From positions 1 through 64,000 of the forward strand of contig MEGD01000020.1 of NCBI GenBank assembly GCA_001725355.1: 64,000 nucleotides of DNA, read 5' to 3'. This DNA is from Novosphingobium sp. SCN 66-18. Its GTDB lineage: Bacteria > Pseudomonadota > Alphaproteobacteria > Sphingomonadales > Sphingomonadaceae. A program made the position numbers and the translations under genes. Of the stretch, positions 9,381 to 18,163 are shown in pieces (the first letter of the stretch is position 1; every line of letters begins with the position of its first letter). Under the pieces are notes generated by a model that saw only the letters and a list, made by a program, of their open reading frames with translations, did no database searches and had not been told where the DNA came from.

Positions 9381-9646
9381 GGCTGCATCCAGCTCGGATA
9401 ACGGAGGTGGCGGCGGGCCACGTCCACGAATTGCGGATCGCGGCGCACGGCCCAGACGGACAGCGCATGGCCGATCACCCAGATGACGAGGCCGGCGATC
9501 CAGAGGCGCAGGCCGAGGCCAATCGCGCCCGCCAGCGTGCCGTTGACGATGGCGAGCGCGCGTGGGGCGCCGCCGAGCAGGATCGGCTCGGTCAGCGCCC
9601 GGTGGACGGGGGCATAAAAGCCCGCGATCGGCTCGGCTGTGTCCAT
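9377..9646 (-). CDS. trbD: TrbD, VirB3-like inner-membrane protein
   Basis: This 89-residue protein (MDTAEPIAGFYAPVHRAL start) has the VirB3 pattern of a charged N-terminus with PVHRALTEPILLGGAPR, then two close membrane helices (AIVNGTLAGAIGLGLRLWIAGL and VIWVIGHALSVW). VirB3/TrbD proteins partner with the TrbE ATPase at the pilus base. It overlaps trbE by 4 bp and shares one base with the trbC stop. Confidence 0.92.
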   Translation of the reverse strand: MDTAEPIAGFYAPVHRALTEPILLGGAPRALAIVNGTLAGAIGLGLRLWIAGLVIWVIGHALSVWAVRRDPQFVDVARRHLRYPSWMQP

Positions 9647-9978
9647 CAGACCAGCGCCCCGCCGCCAAACGAGAAGAACGACAGGAAGAAGCTCGACGCG
9701 GCGAACGCGATCGACAGGCCGAACACGATCTGAATAAGCTTCCGCGCGCCGCCCGACGTGTCGCCGAAGGCGAGCGTCAGTCCGGTGATGATAATAATCA
9801 GCACCGCTATGATCTTGGCGACCGGGCCCTCGATGCTTTCGAGGATCGACTGGAGCGGGGCTTCCCACGGCATCGACGATCCGCCCGCATGGGCCGGAAC
9901 GGCGAAGGTTAGCGCGACGACGCTCGTAGTGGCGGCAAGCATGGCGCGGCGTGCGCCATGCCGAAAGGCATGGATCAT
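9646..9978 (-). CDS. trbC: TrbC, VirB2-like pilin precursor
   Basis: TrbC is the pilin precursor. The 110-residue protein has a positively charged N-terminus, a long signal segment ending in AHAG (about residues 29-32) and two membrane helices (IIAVLIIIITGLTLAF and IVFGLSIAFAASSFFLSF) that form the pilin core. In the IncP system TrbC is trimmed and cyclised with help from TraF, which is encoded here at 16850-17407; that this happens here is inference. It overlaps the trbB stop by 4 bp. Confidence 0.9.
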   Translation of the reverse strand: MIHAFRHGARRAMLAATTSVVALTFAVPAHAGGSSMPWEAPLQSILESIEGPVAKIIAVLIIIITGLTLAFGDTSGGARKLIQIVFGLSIAFAASSFFLSFFSFGGGALV

Positions 9979-10961
9979 GGCAGGTCTCCCGGTTGGGTGG
10001 TGGAAAGCGGCGTGAGGCGGTAGTCGCCGGTGGCCGGGTCGAGCCCTTCGACGCGGGCCAGCTCGGAGAGCCGGCGGCCGTGTCCGTCGCGGACCAGCAC
10101 GGCGATGAGGTCGATGGTCTCGCCCAGCAGCGCGCGCGGGACCGTCACAACGGCCTCCTGAATGAGCTGCTCCATACGGCGCAGCGCCCCGAGCGCGGTC
10201 CCGGCGTGGATCGTGCCGATGCCGCCCGGATGTCCGGTGCCCCACGCTTTGAGGAGGTCCAGCGCCTCGGCGCCACGCACCTCGCCGATGGGGATGCGGT
10301 CGGGCCGCAAGCGCAGCGATGACCGAACGAGATCTGACAGCGAGACGACGCCATCCTTCGTGCGCATGGCGACCAGGTTGGGCGCGGCGCATTGTAGCTC
10401 GCGCGTGTCCTCGATCAGGACGATGCGGTCGGTGGTCTTGGCGACCTCGGCGAGCAGCGCGTTGACCAGCGTGGTCTTGCCGCTGCCGGTGCCGCCCGCG
10501 ACGAGGATGTTCGCGCGGGATTCGACACCGTGCCGCAACGCCTCGGCCGCAGCCGGCGACATGATCCCGGCCGCCGCATAGTCGCCGAGCGTGAAGACGG
10601 CGACGGCGGGCTTGCGGATCGCGAAGGCCGGGGCCGCGACAACAGGCGGCAGCAATCCCTCGAACCGCTCGCCCCCCTCGGGCAGCTCCGCCGAGACACG
10701 GGGACTGCGAGCATGAACCTCGACGCCGACATGATGCGCGACCAGGCGCACGATGCGCTCGCCATCCGCGGCGGTTAGCGTCATGCCGGTGTCGCTGATC
10801 CCTTTGCCAAGCCGATCGACCCACAGCCGACCATCGGGGTTCAGCATCACCTCGATGACGGCGGGATCGTCGAGCCAGCCCGCGATCGACGGTCCCAGCG
10901 CCGTGCGCAGCATCCGCGCGCCGCGTGTCCTGGCCTCGGAACGGATCGGTTGGACGGTCAA
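9975..10961 (-). CDS. trbB: TrbB, VirB11-type ATPase
   Basis: TrbB is the hexameric VirB11/PulE-type ATPase of the mating apparatus. The 328-residue protein has Walker A GGTGSGKT at residues 156-163, an Asp box LIEDTRE, and the family motif [23 protein letters not shown] with [12 protein letters not shown]. It starts at a TTG (10961) behind an AGGGG Shine-Dalgarno sequence that lies inside the 3' arm of a long hairpin (10969-11010), which may restrain its translation. First gene of the trb operon, 140 bp behind the CopG gene. Confidence 0.94.
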   Translation of the reverse strand: MTVQPIRSEARTRGARMLRTALGPSIAGWLDDPAVIEVMLNPDGRLWVDRLGKGISDTGMTLTAADGERIVRLVAHHVGVEVHARSPRVSAELPEGGERFEGLLPPVVAAPAFAIRKPAVAVFTLGDYAAAGIMSPAAAEALRHGVESRANILVAGGTGSGKTTLVNALLAEVAKTTDRIVLIEDTRELQCAAPNLVAMRTKDGVVSLSDLVRSSLRLRPDRIPIGEVRGAEALDLLKAWGTGHPGGIGTIHAGTALGALRRMEQLIQEAVVTVPRALLGETIDLIAVLVRDGHGRRLSELARVEGLDPATGDYRLTPLSTTQPGDLP

Positions 10962-10968
10962 GTGAAGG

Positions 10969-11010
10969 CCCCTGAAATGGGCCGGGCGTACCGCCGCCCG
11001 GCGTCAGGGG
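10969..11010 (-). promoter_or_regulatory. Nested hairpin covering the trbB ribosome binding site
   Basis: Two nested inverted repeats, outer CCCCTGA/TCAGGGG and inner GCCGGGCG/CGCCCGGC, would fold into one long stem-loop in the leader of trbB. On the minus strand the 3' arm ends in TCAGGGG, whose AGGGG is the only good Shine-Dalgarno sequence before the TTG start at 10961. It has no U tract, so termination is less likely than translational control or an mRNA processing/stability role. Confidence 0.55.
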
Positions 11011-11101
11011 CACATCAAGAGAGACAGCAAAGGCCAGGATTCAACAAGTAAATGCGGACGTCGTAGTCTGGCGAAGAAAGACAGGGAGCGGCGTAGGCGG
11101 C

Positions 11102-11521
11102 TCATTCTTCTTGAGGCGGCAAGTCTTCGCTGATCTCCTGCCGGACTCTCGGACCTTTCGCGAGTCGACGGCCCAACGCCTCCATGAAAGCGTCGTAGCG
11201 ATCACCGCCCTGGCGGCGCATGGCGGCCCGCTCCGCTTCGGGCGGCGGCGGCGTGTTCGACAGCCAGAAGCGCACGAACAGCGCAATCATCTCGACACCG
11301 ATCCCCACATCACGCTCCAGCCGGGTCGTGCGCCGGTCCAGCCGGTCGAGCCGCTTGGCGATGGCTGCTTCGCGCTGCTCGTCGGCGTCAGGCGACAGGA
11401 ATGAGGCGATGGCGGCCTCGGCGACCAGGGAGCGGGATTTGCCGCGCCGGTCGGCATAGGCCGCGAGCGCGTTCATCAGCTCGGGGTCGAGATAGACCGA
11501 GAACGGCGTCTTGGTGCTCAT
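11102..11521 (-). CDS. CopG/RHH-type protein next to TraG
   Basis: The first 45 residues (FSVYLDPELMNALAAYADRRGKSRSLVAEAAI) form a ribbon-helix-helix DNA-binding fold; the rest holds a short coiled coil (IAKRLDRLDRRTTRLERDV), a hydrophobic stretch and an acidic tail. Proteins of this type stand between traG and trbB in many alphaproteobacterial elements and may act as a transfer regulator or relaxosome accessory factor (inference). The ATG overlaps the traG stop by 4 bp. Confidence 0.8.
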   Translation of the reverse strand: MSTKTPFSVYLDPELMNALAAYADRRGKSRSLVAEAAIASFLSPDADEQREAAIAKRLDRLDRRTTRLERDVGIGVEMIALFVRFWLSNTPPPPEAERAAMRRQGGDRYDAFMEALGRRLAKGPRVRQEISEDLPPQEE

Positions 11522-13530
11522 AGCTCGATGCCGTCGCCGGGATCGAGCGACGCCCTCTGTGCGAGCCCCTGCATCTGGCGACGCACCGCCGCCTGCCGCG
11601 CCGCGTCGGTGTCGGTGTCGGCCTCGATTTCGTCCAGCTCGAACTCGTTGGCGGGCGCAGGCTTGGGCGGGGGCGCAACGTCGATATGGCGTTCCATGTC
11701 GGGCTGGCGGCGCAGGCCCGTATTCGCCGCGTCCTCATCCTCGCCGGCGGTCTCGTGCGGCTGGTCCTGCTGCGGCTGTTCGGGTTCCGGCGGCGCAGCG
11801 ATCGGGGACAAGCCGCTCCAGTCGTCGGGACGTGGCTTGCCAGCGCCGGCCTTCACGCCCGGCGGCGGTAGCACCCTTTCGGTGAACCGCCGGTCCTTAT
11901 AGTAGCGGACCTTCTTCGCCCGGATCGGCGCGATGCCCGCGACCATGACGATCTCGTCGTCGGGCGGGAGCTGCATCACTTCGCCGGGGGTCAGGAGCTG
12001 GCGGGCGGTCTCGGAGCGCGACACCATCAAATGCCCGAGCCAGGGCGAGAGGCGATGCCCGGCGTAATTCTTCATCGCCCGCATCTCGGTCGCGGTGCCC
12101 AGCGCGTCCGATATGCGCTTGGCGGTGCGCTCGTCATTGGTGGCGAACGACACCCGCACATGGCAGTTGTCGAGGATCGCGTTGTTCGGCCCATAAGCCT
12201 TTTCGATCTGGTTGAGGCTCTGCGCGATCAGGAAGCTCTGGATGCCGTAGCCGGCCATGAACGCCAGCGCGCTCTCGAAGAAGTCGAGCCGCCCCAGCGC
12301 GGGAAACTCGTCGAGCATCAAGAGCAGGCGATGGCGCGATTGCCGCGCCTGCAAATCCTCCGTCAACCGCCGTCCGATCTGGTTGAGGATGAGGCGGATG
12401 AGCGGCTTGGTGCGCGAGATGTCGGACGGCGGCACGACGAGGTAGAGCGTCGCCGGCCGCTCGTCCTCGACCAGATCCTTTATGCGCCACTGGCAGGTCC
12501 GCGTGACCTGCGCGACGACGGGATCGCGGTAGAGGCCCAGGAACGACATGGCGGTGGACAGCACGCCGGATCGCTCGTTGGCGGATTTGTTCAGCAGCTC
12601 GCGTGCAGCGCTGGCGACGACGGGATGCACACCGGCTTCGCCCAGGTGCGGCGTCGTCATCATGGCATGTAGCGTGGACTCGATGGGCTGGCGCGGGTCC
12701 GACAGGAAGGCGGCGACACCGGCCAGCGTCTTGTCCTCGCCCGCATAGAGGATATGGAGGATCGCGCCCACCAGCAGCGCGTGGGAGGTTTTTTCCCAAT
12801 GATTGCGCTTCTCCAAACTCCCTTCGGGATCGACCAGCACATCGGCGACATTCTGCACGTCGCGCACTTCCCAGGCGCCCTTTCGGATTTCGAGCAGCGG
12901 GTTGTAGGCGGCCGACGCGGCGTTGGTCGGATCGAACAGCAGGACGCGCGCGTGCTGTGCGCGGAAGCCGGCGGTGAGCTGCCAGTTCTCGCCTTTGATG
13001 TCATGGACGATGGCGGAGCCCGGCCAGGTGAGCAGCGTCGGCACGACCAGGCCGACACCCTTGCCTGATCGCGTCGGCGCGAAGCACAGCACATGCTCGG
13101 GGCCATCATGCCGCAGATAGTCGGGCCCGAGCCGCCCGAGCATGACGCCGTTCGGCCCGAGCAGCCCGGCTGCGCCGACTTCCTTGCGCGCCGCCCAGCG
13201 CGCCGAGCCGTAGGTCTGGGCGTTCTTCAGCTCGCGTGCCCGCCATACCGACATAGCGATGGCGACGACGATCGCGGCGAACCCGCCAGAGGCGGCGATG
13301 AAGGCGCCGGTCTGGAATATCTCCGGCGCATAGGCGTCGAACGAAAACCACCACCAAAAGAAGGCCGGCGGCGGATAGACGGGCAAGTCGCCGAGCCTGA
13401 ACCAGGGCGGGCCGAGTTCCGGCTGATAGGCCAGCGCCGCGGCCGTCCACTGCGTCGCCGCCCAGACCGCGGCGAGCACGATCAGAAAGACGGTGATGAC
13501 CTGGCCCCATAGAATCTTGGTCGCGGACAT
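11518..13530 (-). CDS. traG: TraG, VirD4-type coupling protein
   Basis: TraG docks the relaxosome onto the secretion channel and drives DNA export. The 670-residue protein has two N-terminal membrane helices (about residues 8-28 and 75-95), a Walker A APTRSGKG near residue 151, a Walker B LLLMLDEFPALG near residue 400, and a Pro/Glu-rich C-terminal tail after about residue 560. Full length for the family. It sits 20 bp behind the relaxase gene and overlaps the CopG gene. Confidence 0.95.
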   Translation of the reverse strand: MSATKILWGQVITVFLIVLAAVWAATQWTAAALAYQPELGPPWFRLGDLPVYPPPAFFWWWFSFDAYAPEIFQTGAFIAASGGFAAIVVAIAMSVWRARELKNAQTYGSARWAARKEVGAAGLLGPNGVMLGRLGPDYLRHDGPEHVLCFAPTRSGKGVGLVVPTLLTWPGSAIVHDIKGENWQLTAGFRAQHARVLLFDPTNAASAAYNPLLEIRKGAWEVRDVQNVADVLVDPEGSLEKRNHWEKTSHALLVGAILHILYAGEDKTLAGVAAFLSDPRQPIESTLHAMMTTPHLGEAGVHPVVASAARELLNKSANERSGVLSTAMSFLGLYRDPVVAQVTRTCQWRIKDLVEDERPATLYLVVPPSDISRTKPLIRLILNQIGRRLTEDLQARQSRHRLLLMLDEFPALGRLDFFESALAFMAGYGIQSFLIAQSLNQIEKAYGPNNAILDNCHVRVSFATNDERTAKRISDALGTATEMRAMKNYAGHRLSPWLGHLMVSRSETARQLLTPGEVMQLPPDDEIVMVAGIAPIRAKKVRYYKDRRFTERVLPPPGVKAGAGKPRPDDWSGLSPIAAPPEPEQPQQDQPHETAGEDEDAANTGLRRQPDMERHIDVAPPPKPAPANEFELDEIEADTDTDAARQAAVRRQMQGLAQRASLDPGDGIEL

Positions 13531-13550
13531 GAACTATCTCCTTTGCCGGC

Positions 13551-15281
13551 TCACAGGCCGAGCCCCCGGCCGCGCCCGAGCGACCAGTCCACGCCGCCGT
13601 CGCCGCGCATGACGCCCGAGATGTGCTTGCCGATCTGGCGGTCGAGCGAGGGGGACCAGGGCACGAGCTGGAAGCCGAGGCCGTTGTCGATCATGGCGAA
13701 GCGGCCCGAGGCCAGCGTCAGGCGCTGGCGCACGGTGCCGGCGACATACTCTCCGGCCTTGGACGGTGTGTGCCGCAGGCCGATCTCGGCCGACAAGTCC
13801 TTAGCGGTCGTGTCCAGCTCGCGCCGTTTGAGCGTGTCGAGCAAGTTGCGGGCGAAGATGATCCGCTGCCCCTGCCGCCGCGCCAGCTGCTCGTCGGCGA
13901 GATGTTCGGCGCGCGCCTCCATCGCGGCGCGCACCTCAGTCCCGAACCCGCCGCCAAGATCGCGGCCATCACCCGACAGGTTGCGGCGGTCGAGCCAGGT
14001 GGCGCCCGGCGCGCGGACCTGCGCCGACAAGTCCATGTCCGAGCGCACGGCCAGCGCCACCCGCCGCCGGCCCTTACGATCCTCGAAATGGCGCAGCTCG
14101 ACGATCGCGCCAGGCCTGCAATCGCCGGGCGCCTCGATGTCGGAAAAGCGGATGTGGTGGGTGCGCCCGTCGATGCCGTCCACGATCGCGTAGCCGCCGC
14201 CGGTCAGCTCGTCATGCAGGCCGCGATCGACCAGCCTGCCGACGACGGGCTGGGCGGGATCGGCGTCGAGCACGTAGCTGGCGGCGCCCCGGTCGATGCC
14301 GCGGTCGCTCATCGCCTTGTGCATCCGCTTGATGATGTCGCCGCGCTCGGCCAGCTCGCGCAAGCCGGCCTGCGCATCGCCCGCCAGCGTCCACTGGCCG
14401 GGCGCGATCTCGCTGGCGAGGCCGAGACCTTCCAGCTTGCGCAGCCGTCCCATCCGCAGCGTGTGTTCGCCGTCCGGCCGAACGCCCGGCTCGGGCGCCA
14501 TGTTGATTACGCCATCCCGCTGCAGGGTGCGTGATAGATCGCGGTCGATCTCGGTCCAGCGTTCCGCCTCGACCTGACGCTCCAGCGATTGCCGGATGTC
14601 GAGGTCGCTGCGCAGGCCCAGCTCGCGGGTGACGATCTCGCGCGCCTGCGCTCGCAATCCCTCGCCGATATAGTCGCGCGAGATGACGAGGTTCTGCCCG
14701 TCCTCGCCGACGCCGCGCACGATGATGTGGACGTGGGGATTGTCGGTGTTCCAGTGCTCGACGGCCCGCCAGTTCAGGCGCGTGCCGAGATCCTTTTCCA
14801 TCCGCGTCATCAGTTCGCGGGTGAAGCCCTTGAGGTCGCGCACCTGCTCCGCGTCCTCGGGCGAGACGATGAAGCGGAAATGGTGCCGGTCGTTCTCGCA
14901 GCGTGCCGCGAACGCGTTGCGGTCCAGGCCCTCGGCCTCGGCGCCGAACAACACGCCCTTCTCGCCGTCGCGGGTGACGCCATCGCGTTGCAAATAGTTG
15001 AGGTGGGCCGCAAGCGAGGCGCGGCCGCCATGCCGGACGACGCGGGCTTTGACGATGACTTGGCGCGATCGGTGGCCGAGCCGATGGGTGGCGCGCAGGC
15101 TGGCGACCCGGCCCCGCCCGAAGGTCGAGCGGCCGGGCGCGATGATCCGGCCCCGGCGCGAGACATGGCCGCCGGCGCGCTGGGCGGCGACGAGCGCCTG
15201 GGCGATGATAGGCAGCGCGCGCTGGCCGCCGCGCGAACGGATGCGACCTAGCCGAATGCGGAAATCGTCGTCGCCGCTCAT
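13551..15281 (-). CDS. Relaxase with DUF3363 C-terminal domain
   Basis: The relaxase nicks oriT and stays bound to the transferred strand. The 576-residue protein has an N-terminal relaxase domain with AHLNYLQRDGVTRDG and the metal-binding His triad in HWNTDNPHVHIIVRG (about residues 170-184), then the DUF3363 region, as in RlxS/VirD2-like relaxases of sphingomonad and other alphaproteobacterial elements. The ATG at 15281 (MSGDDDFRIRLGR) is the family start; the frame runs further but upstream sequence is intergenic repeats, which I propose as oriT. Confidence 0.9.
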   Translation of the reverse strand: MSGDDDFRIRLGRIRSRGGQRALPIIAQALVAAQRAGGHVSRRGRIIAPGRSTFGRGRVASLRATHRLGHRSRQVIVKARVVRHGGRASLAAHLNYLQRDGVTRDGEKGVLFGAEAEGLDRNAFAARCENDRHHFRFIVSPEDAEQVRDLKGFTRELMTRMEKDLGTRLNWRAVEHWNTDNPHVHIIVRGVGEDGQNLVISRDYIGEGLRAQAREIVTRELGLRSDLDIRQSLERQVEAERWTEIDRDLSRTLQRDGVINMAPEPGVRPDGEHTLRMGRLRKLEGLGLASEIAPGQWTLAGDAQAGLRELAERGDIIKRMHKAMSDRGIDRGAASYVLDADPAQPVVGRLVDRGLHDELTGGGYAIVDGIDGRTHHIRFSDIEAPGDCRPGAIVELRHFEDRKGRRRVALAVRSDMDLSAQVRAPGATWLDRRNLSGDGRDLGGGFGTEVRAAMEARAEHLADEQLARRQGQRIIFARNLLDTLKRRELDTTAKDLSAEIGLRHTPSKAGEYVAGTVRQRLTLASGRFAMIDNGLGFQLVPWSPSLDRQIGKHISGVMRGDGGVDWSLGRGRGLGL

Positions 15282-15480
15282 GGCGCGAGGCTCCGCAATG
15301 TGCGGAAAACCGTGATGTTTGCTGGTGTTCGGCGCTCGCCGCACATTGCGCGTTTCGCGCGCACATTGCGCAGCAGTGGCCAAAAGCCTTGAGTATCAAG
15401 GCTCCGACCGGGGCAAAATGGCATCGCACATTGCCGCCCTTTATCTTGCCCTCGTTCCTTCCCCTGCAAAGTCAGAACCT
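15282..15480. other. Candidate oriT upstream of the relaxase
   Basis: This noncoding stretch has four copies of GCACATTGC: inverted at 15295-15303, direct at 15341-15349, 15361-15369 and 15426-15434, the middle two exactly 20 bp apart. Between the third and fourth lies a perfect hairpin, AGCCTTGA-GTA-TCAAGGCT (15385-15403). Repeated sites plus a hairpin directly upstream of the relaxase is the usual layout of an origin of transfer. I cannot name the nic site. Confidence 0.5.
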
Positions 15481-15540
15481 TCACCCCTTCCGGCGCTGCG
15501 AAAGTCTGCGAGGCAATTCGCCAGAGGGCGCCGCAGCCGC

Positions 15541-16473
15541 TCATTGCGCGGCTCGGCCGGAAAGGGAGACGAACAGGCCGGCCTGACGCGGCGACACGGC
15601 GGCCACCGCGATAGCCGCAGGATCAGCAGGCGGATGCTCTGGCGACACGGCGGCGACGCCACGTTCAGCGTCCGACTGCACCTGCGAAACCGCGCCCGAG
15701 CGTGCCGTGAACAATGCGGCGCGACGCCAGGCGAACGGGTCAGGCGGCGGTGCGGCGGCAAGCTGGGTGTCGGGCGAACCGCCAGTGATCGACGCCAGCT
15801 TTGCGAGATAGGCGCGCGTCTCGGCGGGCAGCGGACGGCCATGCGAGAGATGCTCGTCGGTGCGACCCGGCCCGGCATTGTAGGCCGCCAGCATCGCCGT
15901 CACGTCGCCATAGCGATCGTGCAGTTCGCGCAAGTAGGCCGTGCCCGCCATGATGTTGTCGCGCACATTGAAGGGATCGGACCCGAGCCCGTAACGCGCG
16001 CGCAGACCGGCCCAGGTGGCGGGCATGATCTGCATCAGACCCCTTGCGCTAGCGGTCGAGACCGCGCGGGCATCGCCGTTGCTTTCGACGCGCATGACCG
16101 CCCATATCCACGCCTCCGGGATGCCGAAACGACGCGCGGCGTCGGCGACGTGTGCGGCATAGGGATGACTCGCCCTCGCCCGCTCGGCCGGCGCGTCCTG
16201 CGCCAGCGCGGCGACCGGCGCAGCGCCGGGCGACAGCAGCAACAGGATCGCAAACCAAGCAGGCAATCCGCCCTCGCTCCGACGCCAGCCTGCCAGCGTG
16301 CTCGCTGCGGCCAAGGGTGCGCGCGAAGCGCCGGCCGGGGGCCGCCCTGGACCTTCGCTGCGGGCCCCGGCCGGCCTGCGACCGAGTGGGACAAAGGGAT
16401 GAGACGGCTTTCCCGCGAACAAAGGGATGACCGGAACAACGGCGATCACCGCGGTGCTGACGGTGGAACGCAC
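15541..16473 (-). CDS. Lytic transglycosylase of the conjugation system
   Basis: VirB1-like soluble lytic transglycosylase that opens peptidoglycan for the channel. It has the SLT motifs AVMRVESNGDARAVS (catalytic Glu), ARGLMQIMPATW and MLAAYNAGPGRTDEH, the last with a shortened GRTDEH end. The C-terminal 80 residues are Ala/Pro-rich. The start is uncertain: a GTG at 16473 has an AGGA site and follows the DUF736 stop by a few bases, while a TTG at 16266 starts directly before a clear signal peptide (LPAWFAILLLLSPGAA...) and has GAGGG upstream. The shorter form gives a more normal secreted enzyme of 241 residues. Confidence 0.8.
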   Translation of the reverse strand: MRSTVSTAVIAVVPVIPLFAGKPSHPFVPLGRRPAGARSEGPGRPPAGASRAPLAAASTLAGWRRSEGGLPAWFAILLLLSPGAAPVAALAQDAPAERARASHPYAAHVADAARRFGIPEAWIWAVMRVESNGDARAVSTASARGLMQIMPATWAGLRARYGLGSDPFNVRDNIMAGTAYLRELHDRYGDVTAMLAAYNAGPGRTDEHLSHGRPLPAETRAYLAKLASITGGSPDTQLAAAPPPDPFAWRRAALFTARSGAVSQVQSDAERGVAAVSPEHPPADPAAIAVAAVSPRQAGLFVSLSGRAAQ

Positions 16474-16477
16474 GGCC

Positions 16478-16813
16478 TCAGTCCTGCTCGCGGCGCTTCT
16501 GCGGACGGTTCCACCGCAGCGACCAGGAGGATTGGTCGCCGTCGTTCTGGAACAGGGCGGCGCGGATCGGCTGCACGAGGGCGGGATCGTCGAGGCGCAG
16601 CGAGACATATTCGCCGGCGCGCTCGCCGGTCTCATTCCAGCCCGCGCCGACTTCCGGCCCGTCCTCGCTGTCGCCGAGATGGACGCGCCAGTCAGGCATG
16701 TTCTCGCCGTCTTGGCGGTCGGCCGGCACGAGGCAGAGCGGCGCGTCGAGCGTCAGCGTATGGATGCGGCCCTCATAGCCGTGGCGGGTGCGGGTGAAGC
16801 TGCCGATCTGCAT
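16478..16813 (-). CDS. DUF736 family protein (transfer-region copy)
   Basis: This 111-residue protein (MQIGSFTRTRHGYEGRIHTL) fits the DUF736 family, which has conserved GY/GRI near the start, a DWRV segment and EYVSLRLDDP near the middle. The family is found in conjugative regions between traF and the lytic transglycosylase genes; its biochemical role is unknown. A second, shorter DUF736 gene lies at 24151-24450. It is 36 bp behind traF and appears to be in the same operon. Confidence 0.82.
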   Translation of the reverse strand: MQIGSFTRTRHGYEGRIHTLTLDAPLCLVPADRQDGENMPDWRVHLGDSEDGPEVGAGWNETGERAGEYVSLRLDDPALVQPIRAALFQNDGDQSSWSLRWNRPQKRREQD

Positions 16814-16849
16814 GGGATACTCCTTTCGTTGGCAGGGTGGTTGCAGGGG

Positions 16850-17407
16850 TCATGGCCGCAGGCCGCGCCACCGCAGCGGCGTGTCCGGCGTGTCGCGGGT
16901 CAGCAGCGGGGTTGCCCGGCCGAGCAGCGTCGAGGCCGGCAGCGCGCCGAAATAGCGGCCGTCCATGCTGTCGGGGACGGTTGGATTGAGCAGCAGCAGT
17001 TCGCCTGGCTTCAGCGTCCGGCAACCCTGCCAAGCGGGCAGAGCACGGCCGCGGCCGTCCCGCGCGCGGGCGACGGCGACGGGCCGTGCGTCGACGCTCA
17101 CCGCGCCGCCCTTCCGGCATATGCGTTGTCCGGCTTTCGCCGCGACATGCTTCAGGAGCGGCACCCCCTCGGGGAGATAGCGGCGAGCGGCCAGCCAGCG
17201 GGCCAGCGGCGGAGTCGGCGTCACGGCGACCAGCACGCCGGCCGGCGGATCGCTGTCGGTCTGTATCCGGTAGAGCCCGATCGGCGCGCTGGCGCTGGCG
17301 TTCCAGATGAGCCGCGGGCGCGGATCGAAAATCGCCACCGTGACAAACATTCCGGCGAACAACTCGCCCGCCAGCACCGTTGCGATGACATAGCCGAGGC
17401 GCGTCAT
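16850..17407 (-). CDS. traF: TraF, S26-type conjugative peptidase
   Basis: TraF is a membrane-anchored serine peptidase of the signal-peptidase S26 family; in IncP systems it matures and cyclises the TrbC pilin. The 185-residue protein has an N-terminal membrane helix (YVIATVLAGELFAGMFVTVAIF), the motif WNASASAPIGLYRI with the usual catalytic Ser in ASAPIG, a LLKHVAAKAGQ segment with the likely catalytic Lys, and a C-terminal DSMDGRYFGALP box. Its start overlaps the DUF2840 stop by 4 bp. Confidence 0.9.
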   Translation of the reverse strand: MTRLGYVIATVLAGELFAGMFVTVAIFDPRPRLIWNASASAPIGLYRIQTDSDPPAGVLVAVTPTPPLARWLAARRYLPEGVPLLKHVAAKAGQRICRKGGAVSVDARPVAVARARDGRGRALPAWQGCRTLKPGELLLLNPTVPDSMDGRYFGALPASTLLGRATPLLTRDTPDTPLRWRGLRP

Positions 17408-17925
17408 CCCTCGATCTCCCGGCGCTTGAGCCAGGCGCGATGGCGCTCGATCGTGTAGGGTCGCGGCTGATGACCGCCGGCGATACGGTTGTGGACGTGT
17501 CGCCAATGATCGGGCGCGGCGTCGCAGGGATCGACGCCGGCCGCCTCCACCGCGTCGATCGCGGCGAGCACCTGGGCGACCTTCGGCCAGTCCTCGATCT
17601 TGAGCAGGATGTCGCCGCCCGGCCTGACGAACGGCAGCGTCGTGTAGGGCTCGCCCGCCGCAACCGCGCGCACCACGTCGATGCGCGATATGATCGTGCC
17701 GAAATCGTTGGACGCCCAGCGGACGAACGCGAAGACGGCGCCTGGCCGGAAGCTGGCGACGCGCGTGCGGCGTGTGGTGATGCGATCCTGCGCGGCCCGG
17801 CCGAAGCGTATCCAATGCTCCAGCTTCTTCTCGATCCAGGTCAGCTCGACATGGGTGAGGCCGTCGTGGGCCAGCGCGCTCAGCGCGCCACCGCCGCGTG
17901 GGCCGGCGGGCCTGTCGGGATTCAT
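17404..17925 (-). CDS. DUF2840 domain protein
   Basis: This 173-residue protein contains LTHVELTWIEKKLEHWIRFG and VFAFVRWASNDFGT, the recognisable core of DUF2840, which is found next to traF in many alphaproteobacterial elements. No catalytic motif is visible. In related elements a parA gene normally lies just upstream; here the sequence goes directly from this gene into the iteron region, so parA appears to be absent. Function unknown. Confidence 0.8.
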   Translation of the reverse strand: MNPDRPAGPRGGGALSALAHDGLTHVELTWIEKKLEHWIRFGRAAQDRITTRRTRVASFRPGAVFAFVRWASNDFGTIISRIDVVRAVAAGEPYTTLPFVRPGGDILLKIEDWPKVAQVLAAIDAVEAAGVDPCDAAPDHWRHVHNRIAGGHQPRPYTIERHRAWLKRREIEG

Positions 17926-18012
17926 TGGCGGTCTCCGGGATTAGGGTGCGCAGCGCGCGTGTGGCGCGCGGCCTTCAGCGCCGGGCTGTCCACAGCCGCG
18001 CGCGCCGTTAGC

Positions 18013-18031
18013 AAGAATCCGAAGGATTCTT
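18013..18031 (+). repeat. Perfect inverted repeat in the origin region
   Basis: AAGAATCC-GAA-GGATTCTT forms an 8-bp stem with a 3-base loop, followed by TTCT on the plus strand. CCGTTAG occurs on both sides (18005 and 18043). It may be a weak terminator or a protein site in the origin; its AT content is high for this genome. Confidence 0.5.
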
Positions 18032-18097
18032 TTCTATTAGCACCGTTAGAAGGGAGTCGATTTCGCGAGGGTTTCCGCAGGTTTGCGAGGACCGCGC

Positions 18098-18159
18098 GTT
18101 CCCGATAGTCCGTGTCCGGCGTTCCCGATCGTCCGAATCCGCCTGTTCCTGATAGTCCG
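18098..18159 (-). repeat. Three iterons downstream of repA
   Basis: The 15-bp unit GTTCCCGATAGTCCG occurs at 18098-18112, as GTTCCCGATCGTCCG at 18121-18135 and as GTTCCTGATAGTCCG at 18145-18159. The starts are 23 and 24 bp apart, so the copies lie roughly two helical turns apart on one DNA face. They are likely binding sites for the RepA product encoded immediately beside them. Confidence 0.75.
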
Positions 18160-18163
18160 AGCC

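Noticed and set aside
13551-15383. An earlier relaxase start near 15383.
   Set aside because: The extra residues fall within the repeat-rich gap proposed as oriT and do not resemble the family N-terminus, which begins at MSGDDD.
18013-18031. The hairpin in the origin region as a proper rho-independent terminator.
   Set aside because: The stem is AT-rich and the T run is broken (TTCT); I list it only as an inverted repeat.
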